A stretch of DNA of 64,000 bases from Irpex lacteus (Eukaryota > Basidiomycota > Agaricomycetes > Polyporales > Irpicaceae). Positions 45,636 through 57,122 of the stretch are shown piece by piece. A program made the position numbers and the translations under genes. The stretch covers positions 2,914,001 to 2,978,000 of the forward strand of contig MQVO02000001.1 in assembly GCA_001986395.2 (NCBI GenBank), read 5' to 3'. Under the pieces are notes generated by a model. It did not search any database, was not told where the DNA came from, and saw only the letters and a list, made by a program, of their open reading frames with translations. Every line of letters begins with the position of its first letter. The first letter of the stretch is position 1.

Positions 45636-47164
45636 TTAAGGAACTGTCACGATAAGTTTGCCACTGTTGGAAGATGTCAGTAACGAATCAGTAGCAATGT
45701 TCTCAACGCGACTTACATGTTCTTATCCGCCTCCATGGTCCTGTGTGCCTCCTGTATCTTGTCCAATGGGAATACCTCATGGATATACGTGCGGACCTTT
45801 CCATTACCGCTACTACCGGTGATCTCGCCAAGGATGTCCTTTTCAAACCTACATAGAGCCATTCAGGTGCAAAGTTGCGATCAGCACGGTGGTATGTAAC
45901 GAGAGATGGTCATATATTTACGTACCTGGCAATGAGGTCTGCTTGATATTCAGCAGAGCGACTACGGAGAGTTGAGCCCTCGATACGAAGCCGCTTATAC
46001 AGGAGCGGGCCAATATCAAAGTGATCAACATCTTTGCCTGTTAGATGAGGACACAGTGGTCAATTCTATGTCCTTGAATGTGGGTCAGTAGATATCAAAA
46101 CATACCACTGAGTGTTGCAAGAATGGTCATCCGACCATCACGCGCGAACGAATCAATATTCTTGTGCCAGTGCGACCTCCCAACAAAGTCGATGATGACA
46201 TCAACGCCCTTGCCCCCTGTGATCTTCTTCACTTCGGCCGCAAAGTCCTGAGTTTTATAGTTGACACCATGTACAACACCGCTTGGAATCCGCTCCAAGA
46301 AATCGATCTTCTCCTTGTTAGATGTGGTAGCTGTGACTGTTTTGCTAAAACAAGCTTTGTCAGCAATGCAGCACCAGTTAGGCGATTGCCTATGAGACCG
46401 CGGTGACCTACGCATTGTACAGATGAGCCAACTGAATGGCCGATAGACCTACGCCAGAGGCGCCAGCGTGGATAAGCACATCCTCGCCTTTCTTCAGCTG
46501 AGCAATGACGATCAGGGCTTGGTAAGCTATAAGGATATCCGAGAGTGAGATTAGTAAAAAAAACATGCCACAGGCGTGCAAGGCGTATCCTTGCGTGCCC
46601 ACAGAGAGAAGTTACGTGCCTGTGATGAAGTTTTCAGGAATGCTGGCGGCCTCTTCCCACGTAAGATGTTTCGGTTTGGGCATCAGATGCGTCGCATACA
46701 GACGAATGTATTCAGCGTAAGCGCCCTGTTAACAACGCCATCAGCATATAGCCACGATAAGTGAGGCATCGTCGACGGCAATGCTTAAGGTAGAGATTCG
46801 GGACTTACCCCGGCAGCAAGACCTATGACTTCGTCCCCTACCTTCCACCGCTTCCCACCGCCCTCGCCAAGTTCCGTCACGATTCCGGAAAACTCGACGC
46901 CGAGCGTGTCAGGAGCGCCTGGAGGAAGGGGGTATTGCCCGTTACGCTGCATAACATCCATGCGATTGAGACCAAAGGCCTTTATCTGACAGTGTTCATC
47001 GGAAACATCAGCATTCAGTTTGGGAGGTGGATAAGGGATATCTATATCAGTACCTGTACGAGAACTTCACCCGTCCCTGGAGTTGGCTTCTCGATGTCAC
47101 CGATGTACAGGTTCTCTATAGGGCCCTTGCCATCTTTTATGATGACTGCTTTCATGGTCGACAT
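45636..47164 (-). CDS. NAD(P)H:quinone oxidoreductase, PIG3-like MDR protein
   Basis: Multi-exon minus-strand gene. Starts MSTMKAVIIKDGKGPIENLY (47164), then PTPGTGEVLVQIKAFGLNRM-DVMQRNGQYPLPPGAPDTLG-VEFSGIV, GEVIGLAAGGAYAEY-like (VGDEVIGLAAGGAYAEYIRL), EEAASIPENFITAYQAL, the cofactor loop VLIHAGASGVGLSAIQLA, TVTATTSNKEKIDFLE, GVNYKTQDFAAEVKKITGGK-GVDVIIDFVG, GRMTILATLSG, LLYKRLRIEGSTLRSRSAEY and HEVFPLDKIQEAHRTMEADK, ending IGKLIVTVP (stop 45638-45636). These blocks match the PIG3/TP53I3 quinone-oxidoreductase group of zinc-independent MDR enzymes, cytosolic and NADPH-using. The last intron splits AT|T of the Ile codon. An open stretch 47215-47451 upstream may be a 5' UTR or an extra exon; the start chosen agrees with the family N-terminus. 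Confidence 0.87.
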
Positions 47165-48344
47165 GTCAATGATATATCTGCACAGAAGATCAACGTCAGG
47201 AATCGCGATTTCATCTAGAGAGGATGCGAAACCAACCTAAGTAAATGCAGATGGTATCCGATAGTACGCGTTAAGCTACTAAGGCTGGAGGAGACCTTAC
47301 CAAATAGCTTAAAATGCACTTGAAGTTTGTCTTGCAGTCGTACCTTGGTGGTAGTAGCAGAACAAGATAGATAAAACTGCATGTTTACTCGTTCGGGATG
47401 CCCACGCTCCTTGCCACGATCGCCGTACTGACCAAGCAGCAGTGACGCCATGATTTGCTGACATCGCCATAAACGGCACTATATTTATGCGTCTATCCGT
47501 AAATGGCAATTAACTAAGATCATCGTGGCCACATTTCGAGGAGTTGCTCAACGAACATGCCAGAGTAAAAACGTTATGATAAGCAGCTTCTTCCACGATT
47601 AGGAGAGATATCTAGTGAGAGACAACGCTCTGCTATCTGCGGCCAATCTTACGTGAAGAAGTCCTCAGACCGGCTATCGGCTACTTAGCTGAGCGACTAT
47701 CCATGGAGTTCCGTATAACCTCGTACCGCCTTCAGCTGTGCCCACATGGACGATTTTACACGGACAAAGGGTGTACTGCTGTATCATCGACACGAAACAG
47801 AATCTGCAGATCCTCAAGGCCCTGTACATGATTCAATCGGACCGCCTTTGAATGAATACAATGGATGCATACCACATCAAGGCATGAATATGAATGAATG
47901 GATTGGTTCATAAAGCCCAGAGCGCCGGAGGTACTCAGAAGGTGTGAAGCTTCCTCGATATACCGGTCCCGTTCATCTTGTGGTGGTGCCGCGAAGTCGC
48001 TTACCTCCGAACGATCGGGGAACGAATGACCTCAATTGTCTACTAGCACGACACGATAGAACAAGTACTTCCCTACTTGCAGTATCGTGTCAAAATACAT
48101 ATCGCGGCCACCCGCAGGACACTTCCAATAAGCTCAGGCCATTGAGAGACTCTGGGTATGCCAAAGAGGTTGCGGTACAGGATCTGAAGCAGGTTGCGAC
48201 ACCGACGAAGCCTGAATGAGCGGAGCCACAAGTCTGATCAGCAATTTCGAACTCCTACACAAGAGTGACAAGACCTTTTATTAATACGCCACAAAGTGGC
48301 AGCTCATCACCATCATCACTGCGTCCGCCAAGCTGTAGAAGAAG
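47165..48344. other. intergenic, promoter side of the MDR gene
   Basis: No gene supported. It must hold the promoter of the gene starting at 47164 and ends at the hAT-like MITE. Confidence 0.35.
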
Positions 48345-48887
48345 TAGTGTTGTCACGAGTCGAGTCGAGTCGAGTCGAGTTGATCAACTCGGAAAACTCG
48401 ATAATTCGAGTCGAGTCGAGTCGAGTCGTCGAGTTATGAATCGAGTCGGGATCATGAGTCTCGGATTTCCCCGGCCATCCTGAGGAATTAGTTTTCATCG
48501 ACTTCAAACCGCACACCACGTAAATATGGACTTAAAAACATCTAGCCTGCCTTTCTAAAGTACAGACTTGCTATCCCGCGAGCAAAAACGGTCAACAATG
48601 ACGGGCGTACGGTCGAACGCGCCTGACATGGCACTCTCCCAGTTCCCTACATTAGCGCCTGGAGGACAACACCCGAACTTGACGTCAGCTGATGTAACTG
48701 GACTGATGTCAGAGGGCTAGGCGAACCGACATCACAGAAAAGTGCTTATTAGCCAATCAGGTAGCCCCATCAGCAACTCGCGAGTCGACTCGAGTTGAAA
48801 CTCGACTCGACTCGGTTTGCGAGTTTGCCTCGCTAACTCGCGAGTCGAGTTGACTCGAGAGTCGAACTCGACTCGTCGACAACACTA
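48345..48887. mobile_element. hAT-like MITE with GAGTC subterminal repeats
   Basis: 543 bp bounded by terminal inverted repeats TAGTGTTGTC / GACAACACTA and by a perfect 8-bp direct repeat AGAAGAAG at 48337-48344 and 48888-48895. An 8-bp target duplication with TAGTG ends is the hAT superfamily hallmark. Beyond the tips, ACGAGTCGAGT continues on both arms. The outer ~110 bases on each side are full of GAGTC/GACTC pentamers in both orientations, as in hAT subterminal transposase-binding repeats. No coding frame, so non-autonomous; the transposase must come from elsewhere. Confidence 0.87.
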
Positions 48888-49138
48888 AGAAGAAGTCCAA
48901 ATCCTACTGAAACGTGTGAAGGCGTTGCTCAGGTACTGTGAAGTTGACGGCATGCCCAGCTGTAACAGTCGGTTCCACGCAACGGCCGAGATTACAATAT
49001 CCATAAGTAAGTAAGTATTAACCTTCTCCACTCCTCACCATAAACTACGAATACTTGCTGATCATACATACCTCACGAATAGCTCATTTTTCAAACGCGC
49101 AATATACCACGGTCCAAGTCGTGGGACATCGGAATGAT

Positions 49139-49195
49139 CACTATGGGGACGAACACCCTGTAATTTCGCCGGGAGAACCGATGAAATTGACACCT
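49139..49195 (+). repeat. left terminal inverted repeat of the CACTA element
   Basis: Begins CACTATGGGGACGAACACCC and matches, with about 30% substitutions and one gap, the reverse complement of the right end at 55164-55220. Confidence 0.75.
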
Positions 49196-49526
49196 TCACC
49201 CGATTTACTGTTGAATGCAGGGGGAAAGAACAGCAGGGGGAAAATACGCAGCAGGTGGTTTCAGACCAACTCAAGCGGGTTACCCTGCATGCCTGGGCAA
49301 TTTCACGCTCCGACCGTAGGCGCTAGCCGAGGGACCACCGGGGGACCTCTGAGGGAGGGCTATGAGTGCCAGCACTCAGTGCGTCGACGTCGGGATAGTT
49401 GTCGCTCACATTGTACAGTAGTAAAAATTTAATATATGCATATAGATAAGTACAACATCCATATTTGTGTCCCAGATCTACTACCACTCGGGGCCGACAT
49501 TTCATTGTGGCTCGCAAGTGGGCCTG

Positions 49527-52500
49527 CTACCCATCGTCGTCTGCGCCGACAATCGCGTCCGCGTTCTCTCCACTCCGATCGATAATAGCCCATGCGGAAC
49601 GGCCGTTTTCCTTTACAAGCTGAAACCTCCCAATGGCACATTGGACACAAGTCATGTCCATTACTTGCGGAACTTCGAAGTCTGAGTCCATATACAGGGG
49701 AATACCGAGAGGGCCTTCGTAGTCTGCCTTGCATGTCCTGATATCAGCGAGAAGCAGCTTTGTTGTTGTCTGCAAAGAGAGTTCACGAGCCGCGGGTAAG
49801 GTGATAACGATGATATTCTGGAGCTCGCCGTAGAACGTGGTCTTCACAAGATCCTCGGGTCGATTACGCCAACGAGCGTTTTGATCGACAAACGCTTCGT
49901 ACTAGATGCCTCGGATATCTTGTTAGTAATGAATTGCACAGTAGCGTGAAAAATACTCACGCGAACCCAGGTACTATCACGCCTCTCCCCAGTAGAGGAC
50001 ATCAAAGCAGATGCCAGCATCGTATCTCCATCCTGCAGTCGTCGGACCTTGCCATAACGCTCTATGTTCGCACGTGAGACATATTTATTGATCACACCGA
50101 TACGGGTGTTGTAGCGCGTCACAAGGGAAACAGAGATCCGTCGAAGAAGCTGAGCATCGATGGCTGAGTTTGCCGGGAGAATTGGAGGCCCAACGACGCA
50201 TGTGTCATCTACAATTCAGAAGACGAAGTGTACATAATGAGTAGACTGGCAGTGAGAGAAAGTAAGTAATAACTCACAGCCAGATATCCGCACTTCGTGT
50301 CGTTGAAGAACAGAGTGTTGACGGACAGGCTTCAGCGTGAGCATGTCAGCTATATGCCATCGGAGTCCGAGTTGCTTGAGCCGTGCGTCGGCAACTACGA
50401 AAGTATCAATGTTAGCGAAGGGAAAGCGGCGGCTGCGGATACATCGTTGCAATCGCCCGCAGTAACGCTCCATTGGGAATGCCCAATAAGCCCATGCAGG
50501 TCCCATGGCTTCAATACTGTCCGCAACGTGCAAAAGCGCATGTACCGTCAGTAGACACGTAGAAAGCCGTTGCGGTGAATACTGATAGTAGTACCTGCAA
50601 TGTGCATAGTACCTGTCAGTGCGATCGGCTGGCACAATCCTGAGTAGGAAAGCACGTACTCTTCGAACTGTTCCACCCACTTTGCAAAGCCTCGGCGAAC
50701 GTCGTCCACCTTCTCATGTGTGATCTCCCACTGCAGGCATAGGTGTAGTAGGCGCACTAAGTCGACAAAGTGGCGGTGGTACTTCTCGTGCTTGAATTTT
50801 CGTGCAAGCAGTGTCGGTCCAAGGTACAGGGTCCAAAACGACCACATGTCTGCCGTGTAGAGATTTCGATCCTTCGCGAAATTAGGTAAGCGGGGCCCGA
50901 AGACAGAGGGAATTGTGGATCCGGCAGCAGCGGTTGCTTCTCCAATTGCATCCAGTACGCTCGTGCTGAGGCGATAGTCCTCTGTGCCCTCGTCAAGCCC
51001 TTTGAAATTCCCTGTCCAAAGCATAACGAGGTTCGGTAATGTGTTCTCCCAGAAAAGATGCATGAAATCGAAGGGAAATGATAGGGGGAAGGAAAGTGAA
51101 CTCAGCGCTGCAAGAATCGACAAGCCTTTGATCCCGTATTGCTTTGATAGATGCTCCTCCTGTACACGAGTTCCGCTACTCTGAACTTCACGTGCCTGCT
51201 GGAGAAATTCGGTGTGCGTCCTATGCGGTAACTCAAGCGGATCGTATTTCTTGATGACTGCCGGATCATTGAGAACTGTCGGATGGCGAGAGCGATCGAG
51301 CGGGATGTAGTAGACATTATTCGTGCCGTCAGGTATCTGGACACCATGGATAGAGCACATACGGCAAGGCGAGAAAGCGTTGTGACCCTTCATTCGCATG
51401 ACCATTGACATTGCGGGTATGTCGCCAGTGCCAAGCACGAGATAGGCTCGCAGTGTGAAAGCCTTCCCGCTAGCTGCGTCAAAAGCGGGTACGCCAGCCG
51501 AAAGCTGCAGAAGTTCCTCTACCAAAGGCCAGAGGAACGAGTCGATATCCTTTGGCTTCTTTGGCCCTGGAATCACGCCAACGCAAATGATGTTGTCCTG
51601 CTTGAAGCGCTCTTCGGGTGGCAGATTCAGATTATAGAGGATGATCGGCCAACACGTCTGCTTGCCACGCTTGAAAGGAGTGAACCCATCAGTCGAGAGA
51701 GCAAGTGCGATGTCGTGGGGACTGGAGAAGTGGTTGTAAGACTGAGATTCACCGCTGATGCGGACCGGAGTATCACAAAGGGCGCGGTACTGCTTCCCAT
51801 CAAACACATCGTTGACTGCATTGGGACAATAGCACTTATTTCGCTTTCCTTGTCCCGAACGGTGATGATGAACTGAGCAGGCAGGCTCGGGAATACGATG
51901 GCGGACTGGAGTCTGGTTGTAGGTTGCGCGATAACCCATCCGTGCGGCCATCTCTCGATCACGACAGAGAGCAAGGAGTCTGGGAATAAGGGGAAGGTAC
52001 GTGAACACCTTGCGTGGCCTTCCGTTGGCGTTATAACGAGGCTGCTTGCATTCGAAACAGCTCTGAGAGTCCGCATAGGGTCCGACGTAGCAGCAGCAAG
52101 ACTTGGGGCAACAGTCATACAGTTTCGGGCTGATTCCAGAGAGGAATGCTGCTCGCGAGTCGACCTCGTCCTCTGTAGCGTCGACGCACCCTGGGAAAGC
52201 GAACGGAAGCATAGAAAACACCTCACGAGTCATCTGCGAACGTGTCTTCAACGCAAATGCTCGCAAGATGGCTTTGTCTGCGGAGCTTAGGTTTGTGGCT
52301 AGCTGCAGGTAAGCTCTCTGCATATGAACAAGCAATAAGTTTACGCACCGAGTTCCTCCAGTTGACGTTCAAATGTCTCACTGAGCCTCTCATACGCATA
52401 TAGGCCCTCCTCGTCCACTTCCTCCTGTCCCAGTTCAGCCTCACCACCCTCGCCACCATCCTCAAGATCACCACAAAGTCCCCATCGCATGTCTGCTCCA

Positions 52501-52985
52501 TTCTCTTCATCGTCCGGTTCCTCCTCACGTATTTCTTCAACTGTAGCTAGTCGGCTCTGACTTGAATTGCCGGAGTAAAGGTTCTGCAACGCCTCAGCCA
52601 AGTTGTGGTCGTTCGTATTTGTGCTTGTAGCGGGTGACTCGGAACCAGTACTGACTGCCAGAGCCCGCTGACCTGAGACATGAGATCCATGAGAATCACT
52701 TGTACTGATTGGTAAGTCGACATCCTGTAGTTCGTCTTCTTGCTGATACGAGTCTTGTTCCAGCTTCTCAAATTCGTCTTCGGCCTCTGATAAATCCAAC
52801 TGAACTCGCCGTCGGTATGTCAAGGCAGCGGCTTTAATATGCGGTGCGCCCGTCTGCAGCTTCAGATGGTTTCTTCGAGTTTGCTGAGAGACATGTTTGT
52901 TGCAGCATGGACACAGGACTAGTCGAGATGCAGGTCGTGAGGTGGTTGTGCGTTGCGCAGCCGATGATTTTGATGCACGAGCCAT
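49527..52985 (-). CDS. Tnp2-type transposase of the CACTA element
   Basis: N-terminal exon (52985-52342) holds a CPCCNKHVSQQTRRNH zinc-knuckle-like motif and a long acidic linker. The core (52335-50600 region) reads FAFPGC.., FLSGISPKLYDCCPKSCCCY, FECKQPRYNANGRPRK, then the Tnp2 blocks NHFSSPHDIALALSTDGFTP, PGPKKPKDIDSFLWPLVEEL, GDIPAMSMVMRMKGHNAFSP-CRMC and FDFMHLFWENTLPNLV. Further exons give YSPQRLSTCLLTVHALLHVA, GPAWAYWAFPMERYCGRLQ and the C-terminal exon ending IVGADDDG at 49527. The conserved Asp/Glu residues of the DDE core are plausible in STDGF, DIDSF and HLFWEN. Two joins (near 52330 and near 50600) need introns of only about 33-41 nt or hide a frameshift, so activity is uncertain. 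Promoter shared with the divergent gene at 53393. Confidence 0.8.
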
Positions 52986-53258
52986 GGTCAGTCAAGGATG
53001 TAACTGTTGTGTTGAGTAACTTGGAGAAATGTACATGCAATTTGCTCGGGAGCGCGGCTGACCCGATAAGGTGTTCCCCGCCGCCTCAACCCGACCTAGC
53101 CGGTGATATCCACATGGCTCAGAGGTGAGTCATCCTTGCTCATATCTACGTCATTCAATTCTGAGCATTTGGCAGGTAAATAAAACCACACAATCTGGTG
53201 AATTTTGTTGAATGACAATCAACAAAATCACGAGACGGACGCGACGAGGACGCGTCAG

Positions 53259-53266
53259 TATATAAA
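53259..53266 (+). promoter_or_regulatory. TATA box of the transposon accessory gene
   Basis: TATATAAA about 125 bases upstream of the ATG at 53393, in the intergenic region between the divergent transposase and accessory genes. Confidence 0.6.
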
Positions 53267-53392
53267 GGGGGTCTTGTCGTCCAGAGATAAAAGGCAGGAC
53301 ACTTTCCTTCCCTCTCCCCCATCCTCCGCTTCTCACGAGATCCCTACAGCCTCCCTCTCACATCGTTTTATTCCCTCTCACTGCACACGGCT

Positions 53393-54631
53393 ATGGCATA
53401 TAAATATGGCCAAAAGAACAAGAAGGTGTGCCTCTTCTATTCTTGAGTTTTTATCCTGACTTATATCTGTTGCCTTACACACATCAAGAACGCTACCGCA
53501 ACGACGTCGCAGGCCGGGGGTACGAACACAGCCCCAGGTCGGGCTACGCGCAATCGCGCAGCGCAGAACAGCAACGCCTCCGCTGTCACCACCACCACCA
53601 CCACCACTGCCGCTGCTGCAACCACTGGCACCGGCACTCAGGCGACTATCGACACCACCTCCAACATTCCAATTGACCCCCAGCTCCTTGAACACGACCG
53701 TCAACAGCGCGAGGCCTCATCCCGTCCAGTCCCCGTGCCCCAGACGGCTCAATCGGTCAATTCGGTTTCAGCTGCCCCCTCTCAGCCCTCCCCGAACCCC
53801 ATTCTCTTCGCCAACGCGTCCGGTACGTCCGCCAACACCTCGGCCACTCCGAATCTCGCCAGCGCAGCCACCACCGTCCCTGGCACTTCGACTACTGGTA
53901 CCTCCGGTGTCAACGTGGCAGCGCACACCGGCGAATCGGTCGCGCAACTAATGGAACGCATTCGCCAGCTTGAAGGTAGATTCACATTCAACTTGATTGC
54001 CACTTGATACTGATGTAACTCATGAATAATAGGTCAACTCGCAACGCAAAACAATGGCGAACATTCTCGTGCTAGTGGTGCCGCACCGTCAACGTCAACA
54101 CGCCGGCTCATTCCGAAGCCCAAGGGCAGCGCAGGCGGAGGATCTCGAGGCTTCCACCTCCAGGAAGCCATGGGTCTCAGCGACGACTCTCCCGACCAGA
54201 ATGGTAATTCTGAGAATCAGAGACGCTACAATATGATCTTGGTGAGTGTATGAGATAGTTTCGATGCGGAGTTAGTCTCTGATCATTGCCTTTTTAGGCA
54301 ACTGTCCGTGAGCTTGCGCACGCTGCACGTCTAGACCTCTCGTGCCCTTATCGTCGTGTGAGTCCCGAAAACCTCAACAAGATCTTTTCTATGGTAAGTC
54401 ACCCTACCCTTACATCACATGTTATCTCTGATGTTGTGTCAGGCTCGCAAGATACACCCTTACTTGAGCCAATTCGAGAACGATTGGGCAACAGCTGAGA
54501 TCCTCAAACAGTACCTCAGCAGTGTTCGTCGCTACGGCCGTCGCAAAGGATATTTCAACTGTGCTCAGGAGGCCCGCTCTCGCCGAGGCACTCTGGACAA
54601 CATCTTCGACGACGACGATACCGCTCACTAG
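53393..54631 (+). CDS. accessory protein of the CACTA element, unknown function
   Basis: Exon 1 (53393-53425) reads MAYKYGQKNKK; exon 2 starts NATATTSQAGGTNTAPGRAT at 53489 in phase. Then come a Thr/Ala/Ser-rich low-complexity region, a short coiled-coil-like helix SVAQLMERIRQLEGQLATQ, and a conserved-looking C-terminal part: RRYNMILATVRELAHAARLD, YRRVSPENLNKIFSMARKIH, FENDWATAEILKQYLSSVRR, GRRKGYFNCAQEARS and an acidic tail DNIFDDDDTAH (stop 54629-54631). Five exons. It is transcribed away from the transposase inside the element, like the second genes of CACTA transposons that bind subterminal repeats; that role is an inference. All exon phases agree, so it looks intact. Confidence 0.72.
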
Positions 54632-55163
54632 GCTTCAAATCAGTTTCCGTCGAGTAATAAAGTTCCTTCTTCTGTTCCGAATCCTCTTCGTTTGATCTTA
54701 CTTCCCAATAATCCCATGCTATAAAATGTTAATATACCATACACCTATGTAGAAACTTGTTCAATCTTGATCAAATCATTTTCCCTCTACAAATGGTGTG
54801 AATTGCCTGGTCTGTATTGTGTGATATTACCGGGAAGTTATGTCTTATTTCACCTGGTATGTTACACCTCTCATCGTGTCTTTATCCCCTTCCAAAAGGT
54901 GGAAGTTAGCAATAGAAATGTACCGGGGACATGATCATTATATGCCGTATATCCTTCTAAACTACATGATAAAAGTCACCAATGAATAAGGCTAAAAAAG
55001 CGTGTCGTGTTTTCCACCGCCGATCCATCGAAAATCCAACGCGCGCGTTGTGCGGAACTTGCATGGGGAAAGCCCAAATCTTTCTGGCGAAAGTAACCAC
55101 ATGTGCGTCCCCCGTTTATCTGTCGATCAAGACCACTTAACTGAAGAAATCCGCGCGTCACAA

Positions 55164-55220
55164 GCGTTAACTTCATCGTTTCGCTACCCGCGATTTTCAC
55201 GGGACTTCGACCCTACAGTG
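55164..55220 (-). repeat. right terminal inverted repeat of the CACTA element
   Basis: Reverse complement begins CACTGTAGGGTCGAAGTCCC; pairs with 49139-49195. Confidence 0.75.
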
Positions 55221-55819
55221 TGATCACCTTCTCCTCGAGAGTGCTTTGGGTAGCAGCGCCTTCTTCATCGCTTCTGACGCTCGGTAGTTCTTCTACACGA
55301 GGCAGTGCGACTACAGAAGACGTCCTAGTCCTGAAATGCCAGAGACGCAATGTCTCCCGATGACTCGGCATCACAGAACTCGGTGTTATCCTACGTCAAG
55401 TCAATTCAGTCCATTCATGACTTGGAGGCGCTGTTGCCTTGAAGGCGCGCGTATGTGTAACAGCCTCTCTTGGGATTGATATAAAGTGTCGCCCTGCCTC
55501 GACGGCCGGGATACTGAACTCACCCTCTTCACACCATCAGCTACTGTACTTGCCTCATCCGTAGCCAGCCTCTCTTGCACAGATCCAAGCTACCCTTTTG
55601 TATCGAAATCAGCCGACCTTCTCCTCATTCATCATGAGCGTTTCCGTGGCATACGCATCCCTCGTCTCCTCTTTCATTTCCGGGTACACAAGCACTCCTC
55701 AGTCATCGCCCAAGGTGCCCCAATGCACTCTCGCACCCACCCTACCCTCCGCGGAAATAGCAAACCGCCGCGAAAGTTCGCGCTCACGCGACTCCTCACA
55801 ATCGCAGTCCCAGCGCATA
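55221..55819. other. spacer between two transposons, no gene called
   Basis: A plus-strand frame from 55486 is open but runs into the MITE at 55820 and shows no domain; it was not called. Confidence 0.35.
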
Positions 55820-56391
55820 AGGTAGAGGACATCAGGAACCGGCACCCCTTATGTAAGCAGGCGCCCACTGACGACGACGAAGCTTATACCTCCCCCGACA
55901 TCCTCAAATGTCGGAAACTGTCTTCAGAGAGTTATTTCTAATGTTATGCGGAACAGCTCTCAGCAAACAAAATTTTGATAAATACTTTTTTGAGCAAGTT
56001 ATTTCCCCGAAAAACAAATATGTGCTAAACGCATCTATTCACATTTTCGACGCGTCTGAGCATGACTTCGTATTTTTGACCTCTCGATTTTGCCGGGCGT
56101 CTAATGGGCGTCTTTATGCATAAGCTTGCTTACCATTGGTGGACAAGTATTTTCTGCGGCTGTTGTGGCGTGTCGGGCATTGCGAACACGGTTTAGGTGT
56201 TGCTAGGGCATACAGAAAGAATCTTGGGCACCTATAATTTATTTCATGCCTAAAAAAAAATTCGCCCGCAGGGCGATGTGCACAAGTCTCACATGTAACC
56301 CTCACGAGAGTCACCTCAGACCCATATTTTGCCGCTTACGTCATTAGGCGCCCGCTTACATAAGGGGTGCCGGTTCCTGGTGTCCTCTGCC
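55820..56391. mobile_element. MITE with 48-bp inverted repeats and TA target site
   Basis: 572 bp. The left arm starts AGGTAGAGGACATCAGGAAC and the right arm, reverse-complemented, AGGCAGAGGACACCAGGAAC. Both continue CGGCACCCCTTATGTAAGC, with 44 of the first 48 positions identical. Both sides are flanked by TA (55818-55819 and 56392-56393). TA duplication is typical of Tc1/mariner-derived MITEs. There is no transposase inside; the near-identical arms suggest fairly recent insertion. Confidence 0.82.
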
Positions 56392-57122
56392 TTAATCAAA
56401 TCCAAAGCAGGCGCTGTCGCACCCATCTTCTTCTGAACGGGCGGTCAGCCTAACAATATGTAAGTGCACTCCCGCGATGCTCACTGATTTCAGATTTGCT
56501 GACGGAGTAGCGTTCTTCATATATCAGAACCGCTCAACAAAACATCAGCCCATAGCTACGACGGCCATCTGTAGCTGTCGGCTGCGGCGTTGTGGCAGGA
56601 TTGAGACAGTTCGCTATCCCGCGAACCTCAAGCCTGTCCTATAGGATTCTCTTTCCCACTGTCCATCTCTCCATTGCTATCAGCCTTGTGCACCCGCGAC
56701 AGCTTTACTTCTCATATCAGGGGATGCAGACGTGGGAGAGATCTGTCGAACTGGTCTACCACGGAGGATGTTCGTGCGGGACCCTTTTTACCACCCAGCC
56801 CGGGTCCGAAAAGTGGTGCTCTTGATATGTTGCCCGACATAACTTATTCTATTCTATTCTATGGATTATGGTAACACTCCCGCGATGAATCATCTTTAAT
56901 AACTTTGATATGTTTCCTTCTTTTGATCGAGACTGCCGCATGTACATCTTAGTTAATCGTCGATAATCATGACCTGGTCGAGCTTCGTATTGTATCTATT
57001 ACATAGGGTATAACACAGCACCTCGTTTTCTCTATAGCATCGATTCTATGCATGAAAAGCAATAAAACCCGATATCCCTTCATTCCCAACAATGCGAATC
57101 CACACTTAACGCTAATGTCTAG
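56392..57122. other. intergenic, no gene called
   Basis: 3' side of the F-box/zinc-finger gene ending at 57123. An open plus-strand stretch at 56592-56825 has no recognisable content. Confidence 0.35.

Larger units (their letters stand above)
49139..55220. mobile_element. CACTA (En/Spm-type) DNA transposon with Tnp2 transposase
   Basis: About 6.1 kb. The left end starts CACTATGGGGACGAA (49139) and the right end, reverse-complemented, starts CACTGTAGGGTCGAA (55220). Both continue with ..CCC, a TCG-C-GGG block and CGATGAA(A/G)TT(G/A)AC over some 55 bases. Flanks carry TGAT on both sides (49135-49138, 55221-55224), a possible target duplication. Inside are a minus-strand Tnp2-family transposase (49527-52985) and a plus-strand accessory gene (53393-54631) transcribed divergently. 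CACTA ends plus Tnp2 define the superfamily. Confidence 0.83.

Noticed and set aside
47215..47451. Open frame upstream of the PIG3-like gene as an N-terminal extension
   Set aside because: The family protein normally starts at the MSTMKAV.. site; the upstream stretch lacks similarity and may be 5' UTR.
48355..48880. Repeated GAGTC units as a possible telomere-like or CRISPR-like array
   Set aside because: Units occur in both orientations and inside an element with exact TIRs and an 8-bp target duplication; CRISPR arrays do not occur in fungal nuclear DNA and telomeric repeats have another sequence.
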